7,557 nt of DNA, from positions 1 through 7,557 of the forward strand of contig JAESTN010000042.1 in NCBI GenBank assembly GCA_016763595.1, in the 5' to 3' direction. Under the pieces are notes generated by a model. It was not told the origin of the DNA. It saw only the letters and a program-made list of their open reading frames with translations, and did not search any database. Positions 1 through 7,519 of this stretch are shown piece by piece. Position 1 is the stretch's first letter, and every line of letters begins with the position of its first letter. Source of the stretch: Flavobacteriaceae bacterium (lineage in GTDB: Bacteria > Bacteroidota > Bacteroidia > Flavobacteriales > Flavobacteriaceae). A program made the position numbers and the translations under genes.

Positions 1-3
1 ACA

Positions 4-1245
4 ATGGAATTACTTACTACAAACAATGTATGGATGATGCTCTGTACAGCACTCGTTTTTTTTATGCACTTGGGGTTTGCATTTTTAGAAATTGGATTAA
101 CACGACAAAAAAATACCATCAATATTTTATTTAAAAATATCTTTATCATCACAGTTGGATTATTACTTTACTGTCTGGTTGGATTCAATTTAATGTATCC
201 TGGATTTGCTGAGGGTTCTTCAGGCTTTTTTGGATTCGCAGGATTTGGTTTAGACGCTCCATTAACAGATAAAGGAACTTTAGACTTGGCATACAATAAT
301 GGATACACCTATTGGACAGATTTCTTATTTCAGGGAATGTTTGCAGCAACAGCCGCAACCATTGTTTCTGGAGCAGTAGCAGAACGCATGAAACTAATCC
401 CATTTATGATTTTCACAATTATTTATGTTGGCTTTGTCTATCCGGTTGCAGGGTCATGGAAATGGGGTGGTGGTTTTTTACAAACTTTAGAAACTCCTTT
501 TTATGATTTTGCCGGATCTACATTGGTTCACTCTGTTGGAGGTTGGGCAGCTTTAGTAGCTGTTTGGCTATTAGGCGCAAGAATTGGGAAATTCAAAAAT
601 GGAAAACCACAGGCCATTCCAGGTCATAATATTCCATTAGCAACCGCAGGAGTTTTAATACTATGGCTAGGATGGTTTGGTTTTAACGGAGGGTCTGTTT
701 TATCTGCAGAACCTGGAGCGACCTCATTAACTTTAGTTACAACCTGCTTAGCTGCAGCAGCTGGAGGTATTCTTTCATTTATTGTTTCAACAGCTATGTA
801 TAAGAATTTTGATTTAACGATGTTTTTAAACGGGATTTTAGGAGGATTAGTGGGAATTACAGCCGGCGCTGATCAAATGTCTCCAACTGATGCAATAATC
901 ATTGGATCTATAGCTGGAACAATAATTGTATTTGCTGTCTCTTTCATTGATAAAATAAAACTAGATGACCCAGTTGGTGCCATTGCAGTTCACTTAGTTT
1001 GTGGTATTTGGGGATCTTTAGCTGTTGGTTTATTTGGAGCTTTAGCAGGATGGGACCAATTTATAAGTCAACTTAAAGGAATTGGAGCTTATGCTGCTTT
1101 CTGTATCGTTTCATCATTTGTAATTATCTATGTTTTAAAAATCACAATAGGTATCAGAGTTTCCGAAAAAGAAGAAATAGAAGGTTTAGACAGTCATGAA
1201 CATGGAATGAAAGCCTATTCGGACTTTAGATTAAACGAACATTAG
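4..1245 (+). CDS. amt: Ammonium transporter (Amt/Mep/Rh family channel)
   Basis: Inner-membrane channel that brings ammonium into the cell for assimilation by glutamine synthetase and GOGAT. The 413-residue product has about 11 hydrophobic segments (roughly 10-31, 44-66, 106-125, 130-150, 170-192, 208-230, 240-262, 268-286, 296-314, 325-348, 360-383), the number expected for the family. By analogy to E. coli AmtB, the pore histidines are H176 (in DFAGSTLVH) and H330 (in DDPVGAIAVH), the essential aspartate is D168, the outer phenylalanine gate is F113 and F227, and the recruitment-site residues are W154 and S231. The signature VSGAVAERM lies near 121-129. The cytoplasmic tail GIRVSEKEEIEGLDSHEHG (383-401) is the conserved segment that in AmtB mediates PII (GlnK) control. 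No cleavable signal peptide is evident; the first membrane segment begins almost at once. The ATG is 3 bases from the window edge, so a start further upstream cannot be excluded, although MELLTTNN before the first helix looks like a natural N-terminus. Promoter and upstream neighbours are outside the window. The trimer is inferred from the family. Confidence 0.96.
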   Translation: MELLTTNNVWMMLCTALVFFMHLGFAFLEIGLTRQKNTINILFKNIFIITVGLLLYCLVGFNLMYPGFAEGSSGFFGFAGFGLDAPLTDKGTLDLAYNNGYTYWTDFLFQGMFAATAATIVSGAVAERMKLIPFMIFTIIYVGFVYPVAGSWKWGGGFLQTLETPFYDFAGSTLVHSVGGWAALVAVWLLGARIGKFKNGKPQAIPGHNIPLATAGVLILWLGWFGFNGGSVLSAEPGATSLTLVTTCLAAAAGGILSFIVSTAMYKNFDLTMFLNGILGGLVGITAGADQMSPTDAIIIGSIAGTIIVFAVSFIDKIKLDDPVGAIAVHLVCGIWGSLAVGLFGALAGWDQFISQLKGIGAYAAFCIVSSFVIIYVLKITIGIRVSEKEEIEGLDSHEHGMKAYSDFRLNEH

Positions 1246-1265
1246 ATTAGTAAAGAATAGCTGTC

Positions 1266-1303
1266 AAGGATTTGCATGAATATTACCAATCACGCAAATC
1301 CTT
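1266..1303 (+). terminator. Hairpin downstream of amt, possible terminator without U tract
   Basis: Perfect 10-bp inverted repeat AAGGATTTGC (1266-1275) and GCAAATCCTT (1294-1303), 20 bp after the amt stop codon. The 18-nt gap can be partly closed by TGA/TCA (1277-1279 with 1290-1292) or alternatively by ATT/AAT. The position suits a transcript end or a 3'-end-stabilising structure for amt. No run of T follows on either strand (ATGCTTAAAA on plus, GACAGC on minus), so it is not a canonical intrinsic terminator. Transcription may be only partly stopped, or the stem may act on RNA stability. The structure is seen in the sequence; its function is inferred. Confidence 0.4.
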
Positions 1304-1400
1304 ATGCTTAAAATTACCTATCTCGCAATATAATCAGCTTAAATTATCATATACTCAACAAAACCCACGATTAAGCCACGCAAACAAACAATACTATTAC

Positions 1401-1431
1401 GTTATAGTTAATTCATTGAATTATACTTAAC
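1401..1431. promoter_or_regulatory. Imperfect AT-rich dyad upstream of gltB, possible operator
   Basis: Two 14-nt arms (1401-1414 and 1418-1431) separated by ATT form an imperfect palindrome. The outer 4 bp (GTTA/TAAC) and the inner 6 bp (TAATTC-type, AATTC/GAATT at the core) pair, and the middle 4 positions do not. It overlaps the proposed -33 TTG of the gltB promoter, a usual place for a repressor or activator site. No known regulator motif is recognised, and in DNA this AT-rich such a dyad can arise by chance. Confidence 0.2.
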
Positions 1432-1447
1432 ATATTATGTAGATTTG
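1416..1447 (+). promoter_or_regulatory. Candidate Bacteroidota-type promoter of gltBD
   Basis: TAGATTTG at 1440-1447 matches the Bacteroidota -7 consensus TAnnTTTG exactly. A TTG at 1416-1418 lies 21 nt upstream, close to the usual spacing of about 19-21 nt for the -33 element. This would place the transcription start near 1452-1454 and give a leader of about 14-16 nt before the ATG at 1468. It is the only full TAnnTTTG match I found in the amt-gltB gap. It supports a gltBD promoter separate from amt. Not tested experimentally; a single motif match in AT-rich DNA. Confidence 0.5.
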
Positions 1448-1467
1448 TGAATATAATTCAACAAGTC

Positions 1468-4400
1468 ATGAAGCAGCAAGGTTTATATTTACCAGAATTC
1501 GAAAGAGACAATTGCGGAGCAGGGTTTATCTGTAATTTAAATGGAGAAAAATCGAATACAATTATTCACAATGCCCTAGAAATACTAGTAAAACTAGAAC
1601 ATCGAGGAGCGGTAAGTTCTGACGGAAGAACTGGTGATGGTGCTGGAATATTAATTGACATTCCACATGATTTTTTTAAACGTGTGTGCGGCTTCAACAT
1701 ACCACAACCCAAAGAATATGGCATTGGAATGGTGTTTCTGCCAAAAAGCACAAATCAAAGTTCTTATTGCATCTCTATCTTAGAAGAAGAAATTAAGAAG
1801 CAAGGCTTGCGAATTATTGGATGGAGAGATGTTCCTGTTGATTCTAGAAGCATGGGAGAAATTGCTGCCGAAACGGAACCAACAATCAAGCAACTTTTTG
1901 TAGATAAAAATAGTCTCGAATTAACAGATTTACAATTTAATGCTAAGCTTTTTGCTGCAAGAAAAATCACAGAGCATAACATCTCAAAATCAAAATTATC
2001 TCAAAGTAGTTATTTCTACCTACCTAGTTTCTCTACCACAACTTTAATATATAAAGGCTTACTTATTCCTGAAGATATTGGAAGGTACTATTTAGATTTA
2101 AAAGAAAAAGATGTGGTTACCAGATTGGCTTTGGTACATCAACGTTTTTCTACCAATACATTTCCCGCTTGGGGTTTGGCCCAACCGTTTAGATACATGT
2201 GCCATAATGGAGAAATAAACACATTACGTGGGAATGTGAATAGAATGAGAGCTCGAGAAGAAATCATGAAAAGTGATTTGTTTGGAGAGGATATTAAAAG
2301 AATTTTTCCAATTGTGAATGATGGAAAGTCAGATTCTGCCTCCATGGATTTGGTCGTAGAATTCTTGCTGATGACCGGCAGGTCTTTACCAGAAGTAATG
2401 ATGATGATGGTTCCTGAAGCATGGGAAAAGCACAAAACCATGAGCAAAGATAAAAAGGCCTTTTACAAATACAATTCTTGTATTATGGAACCTTGGGATG
2501 GTCCAGCTTCTATTCCTTTTACTGATGGAAATTATATTGGAGCTTTGTTAGACAGAAATGGATTAAGACCCTCGAGATATACGGTAACAAAAGATGGGTT
2601 TGTAATTATGTCATCAGAAATTGGTGTGGTAGAAATACAACCAGAAAATGTAGAGAAACACGGTAGACTAGAACCAGGGAAAATGTTTTTAGTTGACATG
2701 GATGCTGGTAGGATTATTGAAGATGCAGAAATAAAAAACACAGTTGTATCAAAACATCCGTATAAAAAATGGGTAGCTGAACACATTCTTCCTTTATCTA
2801 AAGTTCCATATACTGGAAATATGTGCCCTTTAGAACCTACAAATTATAAAATAAGATTAAGAGCATTTGGATATACACAAGAAGATATCTCTACTATTAT
2901 AAACCCAATGGCTACACATAGTAAAGAAGCAATTGGGTCTATGGGAACAGATACTCCTTTGGCAGTTTTATCTGACAATCCACAATTATTATATAACTAT
3001 TTCAAACAGTTGTTTGCACAAGTTACCAATCCACCATTAGACGGAATTAGAGAAGAAATCATAACGGATATTAGCTTGGCAATTGGTGGCGACAGAGATA
3101 TTTTTGATGTAATTCCTGAGCAAGCAAAAAAATTGGTTATTCAAAATCCTGTCATTTCAAATGAGGATTTGGATAAAATAAAAAACATTCAGCATCCCGA
3201 TTTTAAATCGGTTACAATTTCAATATTATATCCAATTTCTCAAGGAGTAAATGGTTTAGAAGAAGCGTTGGATACTACACTTATTTTATGCGAGAAAGCA
3301 GTAAATAACGGTGCAAATATTGTTATTCTATCAGACAGAAATATAGATAAAGAACAAGCTCCTATTCCTGCATTATTGGCTTGTTCATATATTAACCATT
3401 CGTTAAATAAGCTTCAAAAGAGGTCGAAGTTTGGTATTGTTATAGAAACAGGGGAAGCAAGAGAACCACATCATTTTGCAACATTGTTTGGATATGGTGC
3501 AAGTGCCATCAATCCGTATTTAGTAAATGAAATTATTGCAAATCAAGTAAAAGAAAAGGTACTTCAGAATATTGATGAAGACACCGCTATTCAAAACTTT
3601 AATACAGCCATTGGAAAAGGGATATTAAAGATTATGAATAAAATCGGAATCTCTACTTTACATTCGTATAGAGCCTCTCAAATTTTTGAGGCCTTAGGAT
3701 TAAAGAACGCTTTCATCAAAAAATATTTCCCGAATACACCTTCTAGAATTGGCGGAATAGGATTGGTTGTATTAGATAAAGACATTCAACAGCGGTTTGA
3801 CATGGCCTTTAAAAAAGAAGAATTTAAAAGTGTATTGGATTTAAAAATTGGAGGAGAATATAGATGGAGAAGAAATGAAGAAAGACACATGTTTAATCCA
3901 ACCACCGTTTCGAAATTACAACAAGCGGTACGAACAAAAAGTAACGAGAGCTACCAAGAATATGCAAAAAAGATAAACAACCAAGCAAAAAGCCTAATGA
4001 CGTTAAGAGGCTTGTTTGAGTTTAATAATTTAGATCCTATTTCTATCGATGAAGTTGAGCCTTGGACAGAAATTGTAAAACGTTTCAAAACAGGTGCCAT
4101 GTCTTACGGATCTATCAGTCAAGAAGCACATGAAAATTTAGCCTTGGCCATGAATAAAATAGGTGGGAAAAGTAATTCTGGTGAAGGAGGAGAACATAAA
4201 AATCGTTTTAAAAAAGAAGCCAATGGCGATTGGAAAAATAGCGCAATCAAACAGGTTGCATCAGGGAGATTTGGAGTTACAAGCAACTACTTAACCAACG
4301 CTAAAGAGATACAAATAAAAATGGCACAAGGAGCCAAACCTGGCGAAGGTGGTCAATTGCCCGGAGAAAAAGTATTGCCTTGGATTGCAGAAGTACGAAA

Positions 4401-5973
4401 TTCCACTCCGTATGTTGGATTAATATCACCACCACCACATCACGATATTTATTCTATTGAAGATTTAGCACAACTTATTTTCGATTTAAAAAATGCCAAT
4501 AGAGAAGCTCGGATTAACGTAAAACTAGTATCAAAAGTAGGAGTCGGTACCATTGCAGCAGGAGTCGCTAAAGCAAAAGCAGATGTAATTTTGATTTCTG
4601 GTTTTGATGGCGGAACTGGCGCTTCTGCACTAACCTCGTTAAAACATGCAGGTTTACCCTGGGAGCTAGGCTTGGCAGAAGCACAACAAACATTGGTCAT
4701 CAATAACTTAAGAAGTAGAGTTGTTTTAGAATGCGATGGGCAATTAAAAACAGGGAGAGATGTAGCCATTGCTTGTTTATTAGGAGCTGAAGAATTTGGT
4801 TTTGCAACAGCTCCATTAGTTGCTTCTGGATGTATTATGATGAGAGCTTGCCATTTAAATACCTGCCCCGTTGGTATTGCTACTCAAGATCCTGAACTGA
4901 GAAAGAATTTTAAAGGAACCCCAGAACATGTAATCAATTTCATGCATTTCGTTGCAGAAGAATTAAGAGGAATTATGGCGCAGTTAGGGTTTAGAACCTT
5001 AAAAGAAATGGTAGGTCAATCACAAAAAATAAATGCGAATCCTGCAGTAGATCATTACAAGGCCAAAGGTGTAGATATTAGTGCCATATTACATCAACCA
5101 AATATGGGTGAAAATACAGCCTTATCAAATTCAGAGAAACAAGATCACAAATTAGAAAACGTATTGGATTTAAAGATTTTGAATACCATAACGTCTGCAA
5201 TCATCAATAAAGAGAAAACTACATTGAATTATAAAATTCAAAATACAGATCGAACTTTAGGGGCCATTATAAGCAATGAAATTTCAAAATTATATGGAGA
5301 TGAAGGTTTACCAGAAGACACAATTAACTTAAATTTTAAAGGTTCTGCTGGACAAAGTTTCGGTGCATTCACGACCAAAGGAATTACCCTAAAGGTTGAT
5401 GGAGAAACCAATGATTATTTAGGGAAAGGCCTATCTGGAGCAAAAATTATTATTAAAAAACCAGATAAAGCAACCTTTAATGCAAAAGACAATGTTATTG
5501 TAGGTAATGTTTGTTTTTATGGGGCCGTTTCTGGCGAAGCTTATATAAATGGTATCGCTGGTGAGCGTTTTGCAGTTCGTAATTCAGGAATCACAACAAT
5601 TGTAGAAGGTTTAGGGGATCATGGATGTGAGTATATGACTGGAGGAAAAGTAGTTGTTCTTGGAAAGACAGGTAGGAATTTTGCGGCTGGAATGAGTGGT
5701 GGAATTGCATATATATATGATCTATATAAAAACTTTGAATCAGATCTATGCAACCTAGAAATGGTGGATTTAGATCCTTTATCTCTAGATGATTTTGAGG
5801 ATCTAAAGGAACAAATAGAAAAACACTTAACATATACAAACAGCGCATTAGCAAAGGATATATTGAATAATTGGAAGGATACAAAAAAAGATTTTATCAA
5901 AGTATTTCCAAAGGATTATAAAAAGGCTTTACAAAGAATGGCAGAAGATAAGGCAAACAAATTAACAGCTTAA
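1468..5973 (+). CDS. gltB: Glutamate synthase (NADPH) large subunit, GOGAT alpha chain
   Basis: Catalytic subunit of glutamate synthase: it hydrolyses glutamine, channels the ammonia and reduces the imine formed with 2-oxoglutarate, giving glutamate. The cytosolic product is 1501 residues from ATG 1468, the usual size for bacterial GltB. Domains in order: class II glutamine amidotransferase (16 to ~425) with nucleophile C16 in ERDNCGAGF, which becomes Cys1 after removal of a 15-residue propeptide, plus HQRFSTNTFPAW and the glutamine-binding HNGEIN (N247, G248); central domain (~430-800); FMN/2-oxoglutarate barrel (~845-1190) with SGEGGE, KPGEGGQLPG (from 957), SPPPHHDIYSIEDL (from 987) and the FMN-phosphate loop SGFDGGTGAS (from 1044); [3Fe-4S] ligands C1122, C1128 and C1133 in C-x5-C-x4-C; C-terminal GXGXG beta-helix (~1270-1430) with GQSFG and CEYMTGGKVVVLGKTG. 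The frame is open 21 nt further upstream to a GTG at 1447, but that codon overlaps the promoter core and ATG 1468 gives the expected short propeptide. No Shine-Dalgarno is visible, as is common in this phylum. gltD follows after 9 bp, presumably in the same transcript. Confidence 0.97.
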   Translation: MKQQGLYLPEFERDNCGAGFICNLNGEKSNTIIHNALEILVKLEHRGAVSSDGRTGDGAGILIDIPHDFFKRVCGFNIPQPKEYGIGMVFLPKSTNQSSYCISILEEEIKKQGLRIIGWRDVPVDSRSMGEIAAETEPTIKQLFVDKNSLELTDLQFNAKLFAARKITEHNISKSKLSQSSYFYLPSFSTTTLIYKGLLIPEDIGRYYLDLKEKDVVTRLALVHQRFSTNTFPAWGLAQPFRYMCHNGEINTLRGNVNRMRAREEIMKSDLFGEDIKRIFPIVNDGKSDSASMDLVVEFLLMTGRSLPEVMMMMVPEAWEKHKTMSKDKKAFYKYNSCIMEPWDGPASIPFTDGNYIGALLDRNGLRPSRYTVTKDGFVIMSSEIGVVEIQPENVEKHGRLEPGKMFLVDMDAGRIIEDAEIKNTVVSKHPYKKWVAEHILPLSKVPYTGNMCPLEPTNYKIRLRAFGYTQEDISTIINPMATHSKEAIGSMGTDTPLAVLSDNPQLLYNYFKQLFAQVTNPPLDGIREEIITDISLAIGGDRDIFDVIPEQAKKLVIQNPVISNEDLDKIKNIQHPDFKSVTISILYPISQGVNGLEEALDTTLILCEKAVNNGANIVILSDRNIDKEQAPIPALLACSYINHSLNKLQKRSKFGIVIETGEAREPHHFATLFGYGASAINPYLVNEIIANQVKEKVLQNIDEDTAIQNFNTAIGKGILKIMNKIGISTLHSYRASQIFEALGLKNAFIKKYFPNTPSRIGGIGLVVLDKDIQQRFDMAFKKEEFKSVLDLKIGGEYRWRRNEERHMFNPTTVSKLQQAVRTKSNESYQEYAKKINNQAKSLMTLRGLFEFNNLDPISIDEVEPWTEIVKRFKTGAMSYGSISQEAHENLALAMNKIGGKSNSGEGGEHKNRFKKEANGDWKNSAIKQVASGRFGVTSNYLTNAKEIQIKMAQGAKPGEGGQLPGEKVLPWIAEVRNSTPYVGLISPPPHHDIYSIEDLAQLIFDLKNANREARINVKLVSKVGVGTIAAGVAKAKADVILISGFDGGTGASALTSLKHAGLPWELGLAEAQQTLVINNLRSRVVLECDGQLKTGRDVAIACLLGAEEFGFATAPLVASGCIMMRACHLNTCPVGIATQDPELRKNFKGTPEHVINFMHFVAEELRGIMAQLGFRTLKEMVGQSQKINANPAVDHYKAKGVDISAILHQPNMGENTALSNSEKQDHKLENVLDLKILNTITSAIINKEKTTLNYKIQNTDRTLGAIISNEISKLYGDEGLPEDTINLNFKGSAGQSFGAFTTKGITLKVDGETNDYLGKGLSGAKIIIKKPDKATFNAKDNVIVGNVCFYGAVSGEAYINGIAGERFAVRNSGITTIVEGLGDHGCEYMTGGKVVVLGKTGRNFAAGMSGGIAYIYDLYKNFESDLCNLEMVDLDPLSLDDFEDLKEQIEKHLTYTNSALAKDILNNWKDTKKDFIKVFPKDYKKALQRMAEDKANKLTA

Positions 5974-5982
5974 GTTATAATT

Positions 5983-7440
5983 ATGGGGAAAATAGGAGGA
6001 TTTAAAGAGTTTGAGAGAATAGACGAAAGCAATATTTCTGTTAAAGATAGAGTTCAGAATTATAAAGAATTTACAATTCCACTGAAGAAGGAAGAATTAA
6101 AAATCCAAGGTTCTAGATGCATGGATTGCGGAATTCCGTTTTGCCATAGTGGTTGCCCACTTGGAAATTTAATTCCTGATTTTAACGATCTAATTCATAA
6201 AGGAGAATGGAAAAAAGCATCAGAAATTTTACATTCAACAAACAATTTCCCAGAGTTTACAGGGAGATTATGTCCTGCTCCTTGCGAAAAATCTTGTGTT
6301 CTAGGAATGATTGAAGACCCTGTGTCCATTGAAAACATTGAAAAAAACATTGTCGAAACTGCTTTTTCAAATAAATGGATTATTCCGCAAATCCCAAAAA
6401 CGAGAACTGGTAAAACTGTTGCAGTAGTTGGTTCTGGTCCTGCAGGATTAGCAACAGCGCAACAACTCAATAGAGCTGGTCATATTGTGACTGTTTTTGA
6501 AAGAGATGATGAGATTGGCGGGTTATTAAGGTATGGTATTCCAAATTTTAAATTAGAAAAAAGAATCATAGATAGAAGGGGTAAAATATTAGAACAAGAA
6601 GGGATCATTTTTAAAACCAACGTACATGTCGGAGATAATTATGACATTAAAAATTTAGATTATTTTGATGCTATCGTATTGTGTGGAGGCGCTACAAAAA
6701 CAAGGTCTTTACCAATAAAAGGGATAGAATCAAAAGGGGTTATTCAAGCAATGGACTTTTTAACACAACAAACCAAACACCTATTTAATAAATCCATTCA
6801 AGGACCCATTTTATCAGCAAAAGATAAAAATATAATTGTAATTGGTGGTGGAGATACGGGTTCTGATTGTGTTGGAACCTCAAATAGACAAGGCGCCAAA
6901 TCTGTTACAAATTTTGAAATAATGCCAAAACCATCTATAGGTAGAGATGAAAGTACACCTTGGCCTTTTTGGCCATTACAACTAAAAACAAGCTCTTCTC
7001 ATAAAGAAGGTTGTGATAGAAACTGGTTGATAAATACAAAGGAGTTTATTACAAATGACGATGGTGAGTTAACTGCTTTAAAAACCGTTAATGTTGAATG
7101 GGAAATTATCCCTAGTCAAAGACCAAAATTAATTGAAGTTCAAAATTCAGAAAAAATATGGCCTTGTGAAATGGTGTTTTTAGCACTAGGGTTTACAGGT
7201 CCAGAAAATACATTAAGTGATCAATTAGGAATTGAGTTAGATACGAGAAAAAATTACCAAGCAAAGAACTACCAAACAAATATTCCGCATATTTTTACTG
7301 CTGGAGACATGCGCAGAGGACAGTCATTAATTGTTTGGGCAATTTCTGAAGGACGTGAGGCAGCTAGAAATGTGGATATTTTCTTAATGGGAAAATCATA
7401 TTTACCTACAAAAGGAAATCAAGATCTACCAAATGCATAA
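5983..7440 (+). CDS. gltD: Glutamate synthase (NADPH) small subunit, GOGAT beta chain
   Basis: FAD-dependent oxidoreductase subunit that takes electrons from NADPH and passes them through iron-sulfur clusters to the FMN of GltB. The product is 485 residues, typical of GltD. The N-terminal ferredoxin-like domain has two cysteine groups: C46, C49, C54, C58 in RCMDCGIPFCHSGCP, and C97, C101, C105 in CPAPCEKSC; these provide the ligands for the [4Fe-4S] clusters. The FAD-binding Rossmann motif is VVGSGPAGLATA (148-159), followed by FERDDEIGGLLRYGIP (172-187). The NADPH-binding motif is VIGGGDTGSDCVGTSNRQGA (286-305). The second FAD contact is TAGDMRRGQSLIVWAISEG (439-457). This order of motifs separates GltD from plain ferredoxin reductases, and its place directly after gltB confirms the pairing and indicates an NADPH-type rather than a ferredoxin-type GOGAT. 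The 9-nt gap (GTTATAATT) has no room for a promoter and no Shine-Dalgarno, so translation coupling or an A/T-rich leader is likely. The start is well supported by MGKIGGFKEFERI, typical of the family. Confidence 0.97.
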   Translation: MGKIGGFKEFERIDESNISVKDRVQNYKEFTIPLKKEELKIQGSRCMDCGIPFCHSGCPLGNLIPDFNDLIHKGEWKKASEILHSTNNFPEFTGRLCPAPCEKSCVLGMIEDPVSIENIEKNIVETAFSNKWIIPQIPKTRTGKTVAVVGSGPAGLATAQQLNRAGHIVTVFERDDEIGGLLRYGIPNFKLEKRIIDRRGKILEQEGIIFKTNVHVGDNYDIKNLDYFDAIVLCGGATKTRSLPIKGIESKGVIQAMDFLTQQTKHLFNKSIQGPILSAKDKNIIVIGGGDTGSDCVGTSNRQGAKSVTNFEIMPKPSIGRDESTPWPFWPLQLKTSSSHKEGCDRNWLINTKEFITNDDGELTALKTVNVEWEIIPSQRPKLIEVQNSEKIWPCEMVFLALGFTGPENTLSDQLGIELDTRKNYQAKNYQTNIPHIFTAGDMRRGQSLIVWAISEGREAARNVDIFLMGKSYLPTKGNQDLPNA

Positions 7441-7457
7441 TATTTTACAATTGGGTC

Positions 7458-7491
7458 AAAAAAAAACCTCAATCTGTGAAGATTGAGGTTT
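7458..7491 (-). terminator. Intrinsic terminator of the convergent rRNA operon
   Basis: Stem AAACCTCAATC (7464-7474) pairs perfectly over 11 bp with GATTGAGGTTT (7481-7491) around the 6-nt loop TGTGAA. Read on the minus strand, the stem is followed by an uninterrupted run of 9 T (complement of A 7458-7466, of which the first three are stem bases), the classical Rho-independent form. It lies about 30 nt after the 5S rRNA 3' end, as expected for the end of an rRNA operon. In the plus direction the stem is followed only by TTTGTGTT, so it would be a weaker terminator for gltBD, whose stop codon is 23 bp before the stem. Confidence 0.88.
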
Positions 7492-7494
7492 GTG

Positions 7495-7516
7495 TTACTG
7501 AAACGTGTTTCAGTAA
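7495..7516 (-). other. Perfect 10-bp palindrome between 5S rRNA and its terminator
   Basis: TTACTGAAAC (7495-7504) pairs fully with GTTTCAGTAA (7507-7516), leaving only GT in the centre, so in RNA it would form a very tight hairpin. It sits 3 nt from the adjacent terminator stem and 3 nt from the approximate 5S 3' end. It lacks its own U tract on either strand downstream of the stem. A role in 3'-end processing of the 5S precursor, in protecting the end from exonucleases, or in assisting termination is plausible but inferred. As DNA it is nearly a perfect palindrome and could also be a protein site. Confidence 0.6.
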
Positions 7517-7519
7517 AAA

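Noticed and set aside
1447..1467. N-terminal extension of GltB from GTG 1447 (MNIIQQV)
   Set aside because: The GTG overlaps an exact TAnnTTTG promoter core, and the ATG at 1468 gives the family-typical short propeptide before the catalytic cysteine.
1246..1467. Possible small gene or RNA gene in the amt-gltB gap
   Set aside because: No open frame of useful length with a plausible start and no tRNA-like or known riboswitch pattern was seen; only the hairpin, dyad and promoter candidate stand out.
2398..2409. Four consecutive ATG codons in gltB
   Set aside because: It encodes a methionine run in a position where GltB homologues also have hydrophobic residues (before VPxAW); not a repeat of interest and too short to be a likely slippage site.
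2139..2447. 102-codon minus-strand open frame inside gltB
   Set aside because: It lies wholly within the conserved amidotransferase domain of gltB, resembles no family I know, and has no promoter or neighbouring minus-strand genes; it is a coding shadow.
4426..4446. CCA/CAT-rich run resembling a short repeat
   Set aside because: It encodes the invariant SPPPHHD motif of the glutamate synthase domain, so the base pattern is explained by the protein.
4449..4769. 106-codon minus-strand open frame inside gltB
   Set aside because: It is opposite the FMN-binding barrel, whose conserved sequence explains the open frame; its low-complexity Ser/Pro/Ala composition is typical of an antisense shadow.
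5591..5900. Two overlapping minus-strand open frames near the gltB 3' end
   Set aside because: Both are antisense to the GXGXG domain and C-terminus of GltB and overlap each other in different frames; nothing supports translation.
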